NCBI RefSeq assembly: GCF_003732225.1
Contig: NZ_MOBJ01000003.1
Coordinates: forward strand, 243,167-307,166
Origin: Pseudomonas brassicacearum
Lineage (GTDB): Bacteria; Pseudomonadota; Gammaproteobacteria; Pseudomonadales; Pseudomonadaceae
DNA length: 64,000 nucleotides
Direction of reading: 5' to 3'
The notes under the pieces are model-generated. The model was not told the DNA's origin and ran no database searches. It worked only from the letters and a program-made list of their open reading frames with translations. Shown piece by piece: positions 15,901 to 25,800 of this stretch (position 1 is its first letter; the number at the start of each line of letters is the position of its first letter). Made by a program: the position numbers and the translations under genes.

Positions 15901-17735
15901 TCGTAGCGCTCGCTTTCGGCGGCGGCGTTGGTCGCTTCGATCAGTTGATCGCGTTCGTCGTAGCGATAACTGACCAGCGTCTGCTCGGTCTTCCAGGCGT
16001 CGTCGAGATTGTCGGCCGGACGAAAGACCTGATAGTCGACAGCGATCAGATGCTGGCGGTCATAACGCAACAGCAAGGCACGACCGGCGCCATTGTCGAG
16101 TCGTTTGATCCGGTCGAAGCGGTCACGGCTGATACGCAGGCGGTTGTCGTAACCGTCGCTGATCGTCGTCAGCCGGCCGTTATGAAAGTGATAGAAACGC
16201 GCGTCTTCGCCAGCCTGGGCGAGGATCAGCTCCTCGGGTTCATCGCCCAGATAAATTGCCGCCCGCGACAGGCTGTTATGGATCGCCGGGCGCTCGACGT
16301 TCGGTAATGGGAAAGTGCTGCGACGGTTTTCGTGGTCGATCCAGATGACGTTGTCGCCGTCGATTTCCAGCCGATGGGCGAGACTATGACTCCAACCGAA
16401 ACCGAGGCCGCAATCAATCTCCGCCGCGCTGGTGCGATAGAGCCGGGTGAAGTCGAATGGCAGAATCCCGTCCAAAGAACCATCGATCAAGGTCAGCAGT
16501 TCTTCGCCGGTAACCATCGACACCGGGCATTTGTTGGTAGCGGTTTTATCTGCCGAATCGGCGCTGGCGCCGTTGGGATTTTTCGCCTGAGTCGGAGCGT
16601 CGACGTGAGGCTCGTCTTTTCTCAGCGTGGTGTTCTTGCGACCATTCCAACGCAGCTGCATCCGACCTTTTTTCAGGCCCGCCGCGACACCCCGTGCGGC
16701 GACTTTTTTGTAGCGGTCGACGTAGCCCATGAAGCTGTCGATGATCTTGAACATCGCCGCAACGAAGCGCAGGCCGGCATCGACGATGTGTTTGCCATAC
16801 CGCAGCAGCCGCACCGAGAGATAGGCGATGCCCACCCCGAAAAAGCTCAGCACGATGCCGATCAGCAGATCGATCACCAACTCGACCACCAGCTTCGAAA
16901 CCGTCTGTGCCGTAGACCCGGCAATCTGACTCGGCGGCAGCGCCTCCAGCCACAAACTCGCGGTGCGCAGCAACAGACACAGCGCCGCTTCGTCACTGGC
17001 CAGCAGCAGGGCTTTTTCCATCACCTCTGGTGATTTTTGCGCCAGATCAGCCAGAGCATCGGCGCTGCTGCCGAGCCTTTCGGAAAACTTCGTCGGGTCT
17101 TTGAGGATCTCGCCAATCAGGCCAATGCTGTCCCACACCCCTTCGATAGCCGCCCAACTGCCGGCGAGCAAACCGTTGCCCACCGCCAGCAGCGAGGCCG
17201 AAGCGGACTGCTGCGACCACTGCGGCTTGAACCCTTTCCACTCGCTGCGCAGCCAGCCTTCCAGTTCCTTGGTCAAGCCGTCGTAAGAGGAAAAAAGCTT
17301 ATCGACTTGCTCCGGGGTCACTCCACTGTGGACATGAACGCGATAGAACTTCCCGGCGACGCCCTTAAACTTCCCTTTGCCGTTTTCATCCAGCATGACC
17401 GGCGTCTTTTCTCCGCCCGCCACGGCAATCACATCGACCTGAATATTCCCCAACGGAATGTCGTAGACCGATTCGAACTTGCTCTCGATTTCCAGAATGC
17501 CGCTGGCCGGACACTGCGCCACACTGGAGATAAAATCGTCATCACCGGTGCTGACCGTCGTGCTGGTGTTCCCCAGTTTGATCCGCCGATCCATGCCCAT
17601 CAGCGACGGCATATCGGCAGCGTGGCTGACCTTGTCGGCGGCCCGGAGGAACCAATGGTCGAGTTGTTGGCGGTAGAGGCTGAGGGTGTCTTTGAAGCTG
17701 TCGAGTTCCTGCTCGATACGTACGACCTGATCCAT
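12930..17735 (-). CDS. T6SS Rhs effector A with unidentified C-terminal toxin
   Basis: The protein has 1601 residues. An N-terminal region of about 395 residues contains a hydrophobic stretch (LVVELVIDLLIGIVLSFFGV) that may help toxin translocation. A conserved CPVSMVTGEELL block then opens the Rhs/YD-repeat shell with many RYDxxGR-type repeats. The shell ends at the DPIKLAGGLN ... GWVDPLGL boundary (Leu1410), the usual self-cleavage zone. The last 191 residues (12930-13505) form the variable toxin: basic, KKKSKKGG-rich, with SWNLQMHTLNDDMTR. I do not recognise its activity. No PAAR domain is visible. The start codon overlaps the DUF4123 adaptor stop. The 3' end is AT-richer than the shell, as expected for an exchanged tip. 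Confidence 0.9.
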   Translation of the reverse strand: MDQVVRIEQELDSFKDTLSLYRQQLDHWFLRAADKVSHAADMPSLMGMDRRIKLGNTSTTVSTGDDDFISSVAQCPASGILEIESKFESVYDIPLGNIQVDVIAVAGGEKTPVMLDENGKGKFKGVAGKFYRVHVHSGVTPEQVDKLFSSYDGLTKELEGWLRSEWKGFKPQWSQQSASASLLAVGNGLLAGSWAAIEGVWDSIGLIGEILKDPTKFSERLGSSADALADLAQKSPEVMEKALLLASDEAALCLLLRTASLWLEALPPSQIAGSTAQTVSKLVVELVIDLLIGIVLSFFGVGIAYLSVRLLRYGKHIVDAGLRFVAAMFKIIDSFMGYVDRYKKVAARGVAAGLKKGRMQLRWNGRKNTTLRKDEPHVDAPTQAKNPNGASADSADKTATNKCPVSMVTGEELLTLIDGSLDGILPFDFTRLYRTSAAEIDCGLGFGWSHSLAHRLEIDGDNVIWIDHENRRSTFPLPNVERPAIHNSLSRAAIYLGDEPEELILAQAGEDARFYHFHNGRLTTISDGYDNRLRISRDRFDRIKRLDNGAGRALLLRYDRQHLIAVDYQVFRPADNLDDAWKTEQTLVSYRYDERDQLIEATNAAAESERYDYDDQHVILQRKLAGGASFFWEWERSGKAARCIRHWASFSQMDAKYVWDDQGSVTVLNIDGSEEVYAHDDRARLVRKVELDGGEHLKAYDDKGRLIAEQDPLEAVTEYRYDEVGRLVALIPPEDEPTAYEYRNGFLHARYRGKAVWTYQRNVQGDVTEATDPDGHVTHYHYDAQGRLLSIRYPDTSRHVFVWNGLGQLVEETLPDGGQRRFTYDVLGRQITRRDEHAAVTHYQWDAVGRLIQTTLPTGASRAFSYNAYGKIIAERDELGRVTRFEYADDLHLVSRRINADGTQLRYRYDNAQLLLTEIENESGEKYQLDYTPNGLIQQETGFDGRRTAYAYDLNGHLLEKTEFGDDGSQRVTTYQRDSAGRLLVKTLPDGVNVEYCYDRLGRLVSVDDGHDHPLEFEYDQQDRLITEHQGWGTLRYGYDACGQLNRLRLPDNSALDYHHAKGGALTAIDLNGTRLTTHVFNAGREQQRQQGQLLSQYHHDEQGRLQSHAVNQSNRPLYMRHYSYAVNGNLAAIADSRHGQRSYYYDALNRLTRVRHTRGEPAQSFEHDPAGNLQMHDRPGLATIKGNRLLLQGDRHYDYDVFGNLIRERRGTAQKLVTEYRYDCQHRLIGITLPDGRTASYRYDAFGRRIAKTVDGHTTEFFWQGDNLVAESSKEHYRSYLYEPGGFRPLAMLDGKGPRKACPFYYQLDHLGTPQELTDYGGEIVWSAKYNAYGKVSHLSHGADEKLDQPLRFQGQYFDAESGLHYNRHRYYNPDIGRYLTPDPIKLAGGLNGYQYTPNPTGWVDPLGLSGNCPPPNKPGCKAPDDVGGAKVDEGEPPLPKLTGEERRERIEVLKEEVAKRWVERFEAKYPGMHSIGKHSVEVPDAVIRQRAIDGTDPITKKKSKKGGNLSSQYKSWNLQMHTLNDDMTRVVRGLPQFTGVDVNDNPIVRRENKNVGRGYKPNKKDSQNPRLMESMHGSETKFSQGKNPVPFTSHPVDIK

Positions 17736-18472
17736 CAGTTCAGCTCCGCCATCAGGTAATCCACCAAGGCGGTTTTCGGTGCTTGAGGAAGGTCAGGCGC
17801 TTCAAGAAAGATCGCGACTTTGTGCCGCAAAACGCTTTCGGAAAACGCCTCGTGCAGGTCAGGGCGATCCTCGCTCAACCACTTCAGCAGGTTGTTGATT
17901 CGAGTAGCGGCAGACTGGGCCGCGAGTTGCTCCAATAGCGCGCCGGGAATCTCCCACCATGGAAAAGCCCTGGATGTTTCCAGCGCGCGGCCACCGATTT
18001 CCAGGGCCTGACCATTGATAAGGCAGCGCCCGATCAGCGGCATCAGTTGAGCGACATCAACCTGTGCAGACTGAAGAATCGGCAGCAAATAACGTCCGTC
18101 CCAGAAACGGAAAAACACCGCATTGCCATTAGGTAACAGAGCTTGCGTGAGGCTGCGCAGATGGTCGACGAGCCCCTCTTGCGGGGCAGAAGAAACCGCT
18201 AGCCATCCCCAGTCGCGAGATTCAGTGGTGGCGACCCATTCCAGAAACTCACTGCCAGCAGCGACGATTCCGACATAAGGCATCACCGGTCCCCACTCGG
18301 TATAAGCGGTGTCGGCCCAGATTGGGCTCGGTGCTTGCGCAGTGATCGAGCGCTGCCAGGCTTTAAGGGGCTCAGCAGAGCTGGCATTGCCGAACACCGC
18401 GAACAACTGCTCGGAAGGTTTCAGCGGATGGCGCTCCAGCCAGGCACGAGGTGACAAGGCATCAGGCTGCAC
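17735..18472 (-). CDS. DUF4123 T6SS effector-loading adaptor (module A)
   Basis: The start is the GTG at 18472-18470 because AAGGAGG lies six bases upstream, inside the vgrG coding end; a longer frame from 18505 would overlap vgrG more and lacks such a site. The resulting protein has 245 residues. DUF4123 proteins (TEC/Tap-1) act as chaperone-adaptors that bind a toxic effector and dock it on VgrG. Typical blocks are FLEWVATTESRDWGWLAVSS and VFFRFWDGRYLLPIL. The gene overlaps vgrG by 11 bp and the rhs start by 1 bp, so the three are translationally coupled. The paralogue at 44340-45077 has the same design. Confidence 0.88.
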   Translation of the reverse strand: MQPDALSPRAWLERHPLKPSEQLFAVFGNASSAEPLKAWQRSITAQAPSPIWADTAYTEWGPVMPYVGIVAAGSEFLEWVATTESRDWGWLAVSSAPQEGLVDHLRSLTQALLPNGNAVFFRFWDGRYLLPILQSAQVDVAQLMPLIGRCLINGQALEIGGRALETSRAFPWWEIPGALLEQLAAQSAATRINNLLKWLSEDRPDLHEAFSESVLRHKVAIFLEAPDLPQAPKTALVDYLMAELN

Positions 18473-20471
18473 AGACACCCTCCTTGCAACGCTCGCATTC
18501 TTCACAGAACGGCGCGTCGCTTTTGAGGCTCAGAATCTGTGCGGCACTCAACAGCGCTGCCGTGGCTGCGACGAGTTTCAACGGTGTATCGGGCAAGGCC
18601 GGCGCAGCAGCCATGGCCGGTATCGGCGCACCACCAAGCTGAATCGGCACGCTGCTGAAGATCCCGGCAGCGCTGATGTTGATCCACTGCCCACCCGCCT
18701 GAATGGTCGCGCTGGCACCGCCGTCGATGACCACTTGCTGGCCGGCGCTGACATGGAATTGCTGACTGGCATTGAGCGCCTGACTGGTCACCCGAATGTG
18801 CCGGTCGCCGACCACTACCAGGTGATCGTCCAGTTTCACTTCGGTTTGGCGCTGACCGTGGGTGATGCGCTGTTCGTCAGCCTTCAGTTCATGGCGGGAG
18901 GTGCCGGTCACTACCACGCTGCGCTGGTTGTCCACTTGCACGCGTTGATCGTTCAGAACGTGCTGGGTCCAGTTGCGTTGGGCACGCAGATAGATTTCTT
19001 CGGCGCCCTTGCGATCCTCGATGCGCAGCTCGTTGTAGCCGCCGCCACCGGGACTGCTCTGGCTGCGAAAAATGCTGCGGGTTTTGTCCGCCGGCAGGTC
19101 GAGTGGCACCGAATTGGCCCCATTCGGCAGACAGGCCATGACCAAGGGTTTGTCCGGGTCGGCATCGACAAACCCTACCAGCACTTCCATTCCCACCCGA
19201 GGAATCAGTACGCTGCCATAGCGGTCATGAGCCCAACCACTGGCCACTCGCAGCCAACAACTGGAATGCTCGTTGAGCTGCCCCTCTCGGTCCCAAGCAA
19301 ATTGCACCTTGACCCGCCCGAACTCGTCGCAATGGATTTCACTGTCTTTCGGTCCAGTGACGATCGCGTTCTGGTAGCCCGGTACTCGCAGCTTGTTTTC
19401 GGCCAATGGCGGACGAAACGGTACGTCCCACGGCGTCGCCAGAAAGGTATTGCGATAGCCCTGAAAGTCACCGCTGTCGGCGGACTCTTCCAGCACTTGC
19501 GGCTGCCGGCCGTGGTGCTCGATTTCAGTCAGTAGCCACAGGTCATTCCACTCTGTGCGCGGGTGTTCGGCGATCTTCAGAAAATGCCCAGTGAGCAACG
19601 CCGATTGGTCACTGCGACCTTCAGCCTGACGGAAATCCGCGCCGTGACGTTCCAGCGCCCGTTGCGCCAGGTGCTTGCCGTGTTCGCGATCAGTGAACTG
19701 ACCGGGGTAGTGGTAATCCTCCAGCACCGGACGCTGCTCGCTGTCGACAGAGCCATGCAGCAACAGGCCGGGTTTGTGGAAGTCATAATCGCGACGGGTG
19801 ACTGCGGTAGTGCGGGTTTCCAGGCGGACGTTGAAGCGCTTGATCGCAGGCTGGTCGGTGACCATTCCACTGCCTGGCAAGTAAAGCGTTGGCTGCGCCA
19901 GCTTGGGGAAAAACGTCTGATCGTCACCGAACACCAACAGGTGACCGTTCGGGTTGTGCTGGAAGTGGAAGTGAATGCCGATCTCGGCGCAGAGACGCTG
20001 AATGAACGCCAGATCACTTTCGGCGTATTGCACGCAATACTCGCGGTCGGTGTATTCGCTATCCAGCCGAAAGTCGAACGCATCACGCAGAATGCCATGC
20101 TCCTCAAGCACCAGAGAGATGATGTCGGGAACGCTTTTACGCTGGAAGATTCGCTGGTTGATACGTTGATCGAGATAGGCCAGCCGCGGTACCAGACTGA
20201 CCTGGTAGCGGGTCAGGCGCTTGCCGGAGTCACCTTGGGCGACGCGATACACCTGACCGTGAATACCGGAACCTTGCGCATCGAAACCGAGAAAGGCCTG
20301 ACGATGCAGCAGGTTCTCGAGGTCGAGGTCCGGGCATTCACTGACCAGTTCCAGGTCGAAACGATAAGGTTGGCTGATGGCTTCCTTGCCCGTGAACTCA
20401 AGCACTTTGAGCTCATTCTGGACGCCGTCGAGGGTCAACGTGAAACGCGGTTGATTGGCAGACGTGAGCAT
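18462..20471 (-). CDS. vgrG: T6SS spike protein VgrG (module A)
   Basis: The 669-residue protein has an N-terminal gp27-like part (LTLDGVQNELKVLEFTGKEA), a gp5/OB-fold region (GRVKVQFAWDREG, WLRVASGWAHDRYGSVLIPR) and a C-terminal beta-helix with short repeats. It ends in a Cys-rich tail, FCEECERCKEGVCAA, shared with the second VgrG. VgrG trimers tip the Hcp tube and carry effectors. No extra catalytic domain follows the spike, so toxicity comes from the linked Rhs. The ATG at 20471 is preceded by AGAGG on the minus strand. No hcp gene precedes this module, unlike module B. Confidence 0.93.
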   Translation of the reverse strand: MLTSANQPRFTLTLDGVQNELKVLEFTGKEAISQPYRFDLELVSECPDLDLENLLHRQAFLGFDAQGSGIHGQVYRVAQGDSGKRLTRYQVSLVPRLAYLDQRINQRIFQRKSVPDIISLVLEEHGILRDAFDFRLDSEYTDREYCVQYAESDLAFIQRLCAEIGIHFHFQHNPNGHLLVFGDDQTFFPKLAQPTLYLPGSGMVTDQPAIKRFNVRLETRTTAVTRRDYDFHKPGLLLHGSVDSEQRPVLEDYHYPGQFTDREHGKHLAQRALERHGADFRQAEGRSDQSALLTGHFLKIAEHPRTEWNDLWLLTEIEHHGRQPQVLEESADSGDFQGYRNTFLATPWDVPFRPPLAENKLRVPGYQNAIVTGPKDSEIHCDEFGRVKVQFAWDREGQLNEHSSCWLRVASGWAHDRYGSVLIPRVGMEVLVGFVDADPDKPLVMACLPNGANSVPLDLPADKTRSIFRSQSSPGGGGYNELRIEDRKGAEEIYLRAQRNWTQHVLNDQRVQVDNQRSVVVTGTSRHELKADEQRITHGQRQTEVKLDDHLVVVGDRHIRVTSQALNASQQFHVSAGQQVVIDGGASATIQAGGQWINISAAGIFSSVPIQLGGAPIPAMAAAPALPDTPLKLVAATAALLSAAQILSLKSDAPFCEECERCKEGVCAA

Positions 20472-20658
20472 CCGATGCCTCTGAAGCAGAATGAAAGCGG
20501 GCGATTCTGCATGAGCGACAAGGGGGGTTGATCAAGGGTCAGAAAAATCAGATTTGCCCTGATTTTTTAGAGAGTTTTCCTTCAAATAATGGGATGAACG
20601 ACTACAGACATTCCTGTCGGACGGACTGCGTTGACGCCTTCTTGAGCCACAACACGAT

Positions 20659-20797
20659 CCCCGTAGCAGCTGGCGCAGCCTGCGTTCGGCTGCGCAGCAG
20701 TCGTAAAATCATTCACAGCATTTCTTCAGGTAAACCGCGAAGGATGGTTTTACGAGCGCTGCGCGCCCGAACGCAGGCTGCGCCAGCTGCTACGGGG
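20659..20797. repeat. REPIN, family C, upstream of module A
   Basis: The 31-bp arms 20659-20689 and 20767-20797 are exact reverse complements starting CCCCGTAGCAGCTGG. The gap 20472-20894 between vgrG and putP holds only this repeat, the putP terminator and presumably the vgrG promoter, which I cannot place. Confidence 0.88.
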
Positions 20798-20824
20798 ACC
20801 GCGTGGCGACCTGAATCTGTGCCC

Positions 20825-20868
20825 AAAAAAAACGGCCCGCATCCATAAAGGTTGCGGGCCGCTTTTTT
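20825..20868 (-). terminator. Terminator of putP (bidirectional shape)
   Basis: CGGCCCGCA (20833-20841) pairs with TGCGGGCCG (20853-20861). On the minus strand it is followed by eight T (from 20832 down to 20825); on the plus strand there are six T (20863-20868). Placed 26 bp after the putP stop, it can stop transcripts from both sides. Confidence 0.85.
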
Positions 20869-20894
20869 AATCAGCGAAGGATCAGCGCTTCACA

Positions 20895-22379
20895 TCACTT
20901 GTTCAGGTGGAAATCTTTTTCCGCTGCGGCAAAACGCTGCAGCATGCCGGCCGACGGCTCACCCATTTTGCTGACCAGCACAATGGCGAGGCTGGCGAAG
21001 ATGAAGCCCGGGATGATTTCGTACAGACCCAGCAGGTTGAAATGCTTCCAGACGATCACGGTGAGTGCGCCGACCACGATACCGGCCAGTGCGCCGTTGC
21101 GGGTCATGCCTTTCCACAGTACCGAGATCAGGACCACCGGACCGAACGCAGCACCGAAGCCGGCCCAGGCGTAGCTGACCAGACCCAGTACGCGGTTTTC
21201 CGGATTGGCAGCCATGGCGATGGCAATCAATGCAACGGCCAGGACCATCGCGCGACCGACCCAGACCAGTTCAACCTGGGAGGCGTTTTTACGCAGGAAG
21301 GATTTGTAGAAGTCTTCGGTCAGGGCACTCGAGCACACCAGCAACTGGCAGCTCAGGGTACTCATCACCGCAGCCAGAATGGCCGACAGCAACACACCAG
21401 CGATCCATGGATTGAAGAGGATCTTGGCCAGCTCAATGAACACACGCTCGTGGTTCTCACTCACGGGCATCGCCACGGCCGGGTTCGCCGAGAAGTAAGC
21501 GATACCGAAGAAGCCCACCGCCACGGTGCCGCCCAGGCAGAGGATCATCCAGGTCATGGAGATGCGACGGGCGTTGGCAATCGACTTGACCGAATCCGCC
21601 GCCATGAAGCGCGCCAGGATGTGCGGCTGACCAAAGTAACCAAGACCCCAGCCCATCAGCGAAATGATGCCGATGAAGCTGGTGTTCTTCAGCATGTCGA
21701 AGTTGCCTGGATCTTGTGCTTCGATGGCCAGGAACGTGGTGTCGATGCCGCCGGTGGCCAGCAGCACGATGATCGGCGTCAGCAACAGGGCGAAGATCAT
21801 CAGCGTGGCTTGTACGGTGTCAGTCCAGCTGACGGCCAGGAAACCACCGACGAAGGTGTAGGCAATAGTCGCCGCAGCACCGGCCCACAGCGCAGTCTCG
21901 TAGGACATGCCGAAGGTGCTTTCAAACAGACGGGCACCGGCCACGATGCCGGAAGCGCAATAAATGGTGAAGAACACCAGAATCACAACCGCAGAGATGA
22001 TCCGCAGCAAGCCGCTCTTGTCTTCAAAACGGCTGGAGAAGTAATCCGGCAGCGTCAGCGCGTCGCCATTGTGTTCGGTCTGCACGCGCAGACGACCGGC
22101 CACGAACAGCCAGTTCAGGTACGCACCGACAATCAGGCCGATGGCGATCCAGCTTTCCGACAGGCCAGACATGTAGATGGCGCCCGGCAGGCCCATCAAC
22201 AACCAGCCGCTCATATCGGAAGCGCCAGCGGAAAGCGCGGTCACGACGCTGCCCAGGCTACGGCCACCCAGAATGTAGTCGGAAAGGTTGTTGGTGGAGC
22301 GATAGGCCATGAAGCCGATCAGCACCATGGCTGCGATGTAGATCACGAACGTGATCAAGGTTGGATTGCTTGCACTCAT
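20895..22379 (-). CDS. putP: Sodium/proline symporter
   Basis: The 494-residue, highly hydrophobic protein shows about 13 membrane segments of the sodium:solute symporter family. Typical segments are GGRSLGSVVTALSAGASDMSGWLLMG near the N-terminus and the conserved Na+-binding region. It imports proline with Na+ across the inner membrane for use by PutA. It is divergent from putA with a 461-bp control region between them. Length and motifs match Pseudomonas PutP. The start is ATG at 22379-22377, preceded by a purine run on the minus strand. Confidence 0.96.
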   Translation of the reverse strand: MSASNPTLITFVIYIAAMVLIGFMAYRSTNNLSDYILGGRSLGSVVTALSAGASDMSGWLLMGLPGAIYMSGLSESWIAIGLIVGAYLNWLFVAGRLRVQTEHNGDALTLPDYFSSRFEDKSGLLRIISAVVILVFFTIYCASGIVAGARLFESTFGMSYETALWAGAAATIAYTFVGGFLAVSWTDTVQATLMIFALLLTPIIVLLATGGIDTTFLAIEAQDPGNFDMLKNTSFIGIISLMGWGLGYFGQPHILARFMAADSVKSIANARRISMTWMILCLGGTVAVGFFGIAYFSANPAVAMPVSENHERVFIELAKILFNPWIAGVLLSAILAAVMSTLSCQLLVCSSALTEDFYKSFLRKNASQVELVWVGRAMVLAVALIAIAMAANPENRVLGLVSYAWAGFGAAFGPVVLISVLWKGMTRNGALAGIVVGALTVIVWKHFNLLGLYEIIPGFIFASLAIVLVSKMGEPSAGMLQRFAAAEKDFHLNK

Positions 22380-22529
22380 TGAGTTACGCCCTGGCTTTGT
22401 TTTTATGTAGCAGCGGTCTGTCGAATCGCCGCCAAACGCTTGCGTTTGAGAGACGATCGGGTAATCCGCGCATTTATGACTGATGTTTCCCCAGGAAAGC
22501 CATCAGCCGATGAACCGTCTGGGTGGACG

Positions 22530-22770
22530 GTTGCACCTTGGTGCACGAATGCTATTCAACAAAGCAAATAAGGTGCAACCAGTTTTTGGGAATAAGTTGC
22601 ACCTGATACGAATTTTCTTTCAAACCCCGGTTTTTGCTCCTTTTCGGAGCAAGAACCTTTGTTAACTACTGCAAAAAGCACCAAGCAAGAGCAGAGGCCG
22701 CGAACCAGAATTTATTTCCTGACAAGCTGCCTATTATTCCGACAAAAAAAGGGTTGCACCCGGTTGCACC
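22530..22770. promoter_or_regulatory. Five GTTGCACC sites, candidate PutA operators between putP and putA
   Basis: GTTGCACC occurs at 22530-22537, 22596-22603, 22753-22760 and 22763-22770, and its complement GGTGCAAC at 22572-22579. The core GTTGCA is the operator sequence I recall for E. coli PutA, which represses put genes through an N-terminal ribbon-helix-helix domain that this PutA also has. Two sites at 22753-22770 are 10 bp apart, one helical turn, just upstream of putA. The cluster at 22530-22603 would serve putP or looping. The rest of the gap 22380-22840 shows no gene. Confidence 0.75.
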
Positions 22771-22840
22771 TCTTTCGGCGCACGGCTAATCTTGCCGCCA
22801 GCTGATGCCACGCAGTCGTGGCAAACATGAGGATAAAAAT

Positions 22841-25800
22841 ATGGCTACCACCACCCTTGGGGTCAAACTCGATGACCCGACCCGCGAGCGCCTCAAAGCT
22901 GCCGCGACCTCGATTGATCGCACGCCGCATTGGCTGATCAAACAGGCGATTTTCAATTACCTGGAAAAACTCGAGGGTGGTGCAACCCTGACCGAGCTGA
23001 GCGGTTTGACCCGCTCTGAAGCCGATGACGGCAGCGACGCCCACGTCGATCACGCCCATCAGTGCTTCCTCGAATTCGCTGAAAGCATCCTCCCGCAATC
23101 AGTGCTGCGCGCCTCGATCACTGCCGCCTACCGCCGTCCGGAGCCGGAAGTCGTACCGATGCTGCTGGAGCAGGCTCGCCTGCCAGCCCCGATGGCCGAG
23201 GCCACCAACAAGCTGGCGGCGTCGATTGCCGAGAAGCTGCGCAATCAGAAAAGCTCTGGCGGCCGCGCAGGGATTGTTCAGGGCTTGCTGCAGGAGTTTT
23301 CCCTGTCGTCCCAGGAAGGCGTGGCGCTGATGTGTCTGGCCGAAGCGCTGCTGCGCATCCCGGACAAGGGCACTCGCGATGCGCTGATCCGCGACAAGAT
23401 CAGCACCGGTAACTGGCAACCGCACTTGGGCAACAGCCCGTCGCTGTTCGTCAACGCCGCTACCTGGGGTCTGTTGCTGACCGGCAAACTGGTCGCCACC
23501 CACAACGAAACAGGCCTGACCTCATCCCTGAGCCGCATCATCGGCAAGAGCGGCGAGCCGATGATCCGCAAGGGCGTCGACATGGCCATGCGCTTGATGG
23601 GCGAGCAGTTCGTCACCGGCGAAACCATCGCAGAAGCCCTGGCCAACGCCAGCAAGTTCGAAGCCAAGGGTTTCCGCTATTCCTACGACATGCTCGGCGA
23701 AGCCGCACTCACCGAACATGACGCCCAGAAATACCTCGCGTCCTACGAACAAGCCATCCACTCGATCGGCAAGGCTTCCCACGGTCGTGGCATTTATGAA
23801 GGCCCGGGCATCTCGATCAAGCTCTCGGCCCTGCACCCGCGTTACAGCCGTGCCCAGTACGAGCGCGTGATGGACGAGTTGTACCCGCGCCTCTTGTCGC
23901 TGACCCTGCTGGCCAAGCAATACGACATCGGCCTGAACATCGACGCCGAAGAAGCCGACCGCCTCGAGCTGTCGCTGGATCTGCTCGAGCGTCTGTGCTT
24001 CGAGCCGCAACTGACCGGCTGGAACGGTATCGGTTTCGTGATTCAGGCGTACCAGAAGCGTTGCCCGTACGTGATCGACTACGTGATCGACCTGGCTCGC
24101 CGCAGCCGTCATCGCCTGATGATCCGTCTGGTGAAAGGCGCCTACTGGGACAGCGAAATCAAGCGCGCCCAGGTCGAAGGCCTGGAAGGCTACCCGGTGT
24201 ACACCCGCAAGGTGTACACCGACGTTTCCTACATTGCCTGCGCCCGCAAACTGCTCTCGGTACCGGAAGTCATCTACCCGCAGTTCGCCACGCATAACGC
24301 CCACACCCTGTCGGCGATTTATCATATTGCGGGTCAGAACTATTACCCCGGCCAGTACGAGTTCCAGTGCCTGCACGGCATGGGCGAACCGCTGTACGAA
24401 CAAGTTGTAGGCAAGGTATCCGAAGGCAAGCTGAACCGTCCGTGCCGCGTGTACGCACCGGTCGGCACCCACGAAACCCTACTGGCGTACCTGGTGCGCC
24501 GCTTGCTGGAAAACGGCGCGAACACCTCGTTCGTCAACCGTATCGCCGATCAATCGATCTCGATCCAGGAGCTGGTAGCCGACCCGGTGAGCAGCATCGA
24601 GCAGATGGCGACGCTGGAAGGCGGCTTCGGTCTGCCGCACCCGCGTATCCCGCTGCCGCGTGACCTGTACGGTAGCGAGCGCGCCAACTCCAGCGGCATC
24701 GACCTGGCCAACGAACATCGTCTGGCATCGCTGTCCTGTGCACTGTTGGCCACTGCTCACAACCAATGGAAAGCCGCTCCGATGCTCGGTTGCGCGTCCA
24801 GCACTGAAACCCCGGCACCGGTGCTCAACCCGTCGGACCTGCGTGACGTGGTCGGTCATGTGCAAGAAGCCACCGTCACCGACGTCGACAACGCCATCCA
24901 GTGTGCACTGAACGCCGCTCCGATCTGGCAGGCCACCCCGCCCGCCGAACGCGCCGCGATCCTCGAACGTGCCGCCGATTTGATGGAAGGCGAAATCCAG
25001 CCGTTGATGGGCCTGCTGGCTCGCGAAGCCGGCAAGACCTTCGCCAACGCCATCGCCGAAGTGCGTGAAGCCGTGGACTTCCTGCGTTACTACGCGGTGC
25101 AGGCACGCAACGATTTCACCAACGATGCCCACCGTCCATTGGGTCCGGTGGTGTGCATCAGCCCGTGGAACTTCCCGCTGGCGATCTTCAGCGGTCAAGT
25201 CGCCGCCGCACTGGCCGCCGGTAACCCGGTACTGGCCAAACCGGCAGAGCAAACACCGCTGGTGGCTGCTCAAGCGGTACGCATACTGCTCGAAGCCGGG
25301 ATTCCGGAAGGCGTGCTGCAACTGCTGCCGGGCCGTGGCGAAACGGTTGGTGCCCGCCTGGTTGGCGATGATCGGGTCAAAGGCGTGATGTTCACTGGCT
25401 CCACCGAAGTCGCGCGGTTGCTGCAACGCAATGTCGCCGGGCGTCTGGATAGCCAGGGCCGTCCGATCCCGCTGATTGCCGAAACCGGCGGCCAGAACGC
25501 GATGATCGTCGACTCCTCGGCGTTGACCGAACAAGTGGTCATTGACGTGGTGTCCTCGGCCTTCGACAGCGCCGGCCAACGCTGCTCGGCCCTGCGCGTA
25601 CTGTGTTTGCAGGAAGATTCTGCAGACCGGGTGATCGAAATGCTCAAAGGTGCCATGGCGCAATGCCGCCTCGGCAACCCTGAGCGCCTGTCCGTGGACA
25701 TCGGCCCGGTGATCGACGCCGAAGCCAAGGCTGGCATCGAGAAGCACATTCAGGGCATGCGTGAAAAAGGTCGCAACGTCTACCAGGTCGCCATTGCAGA

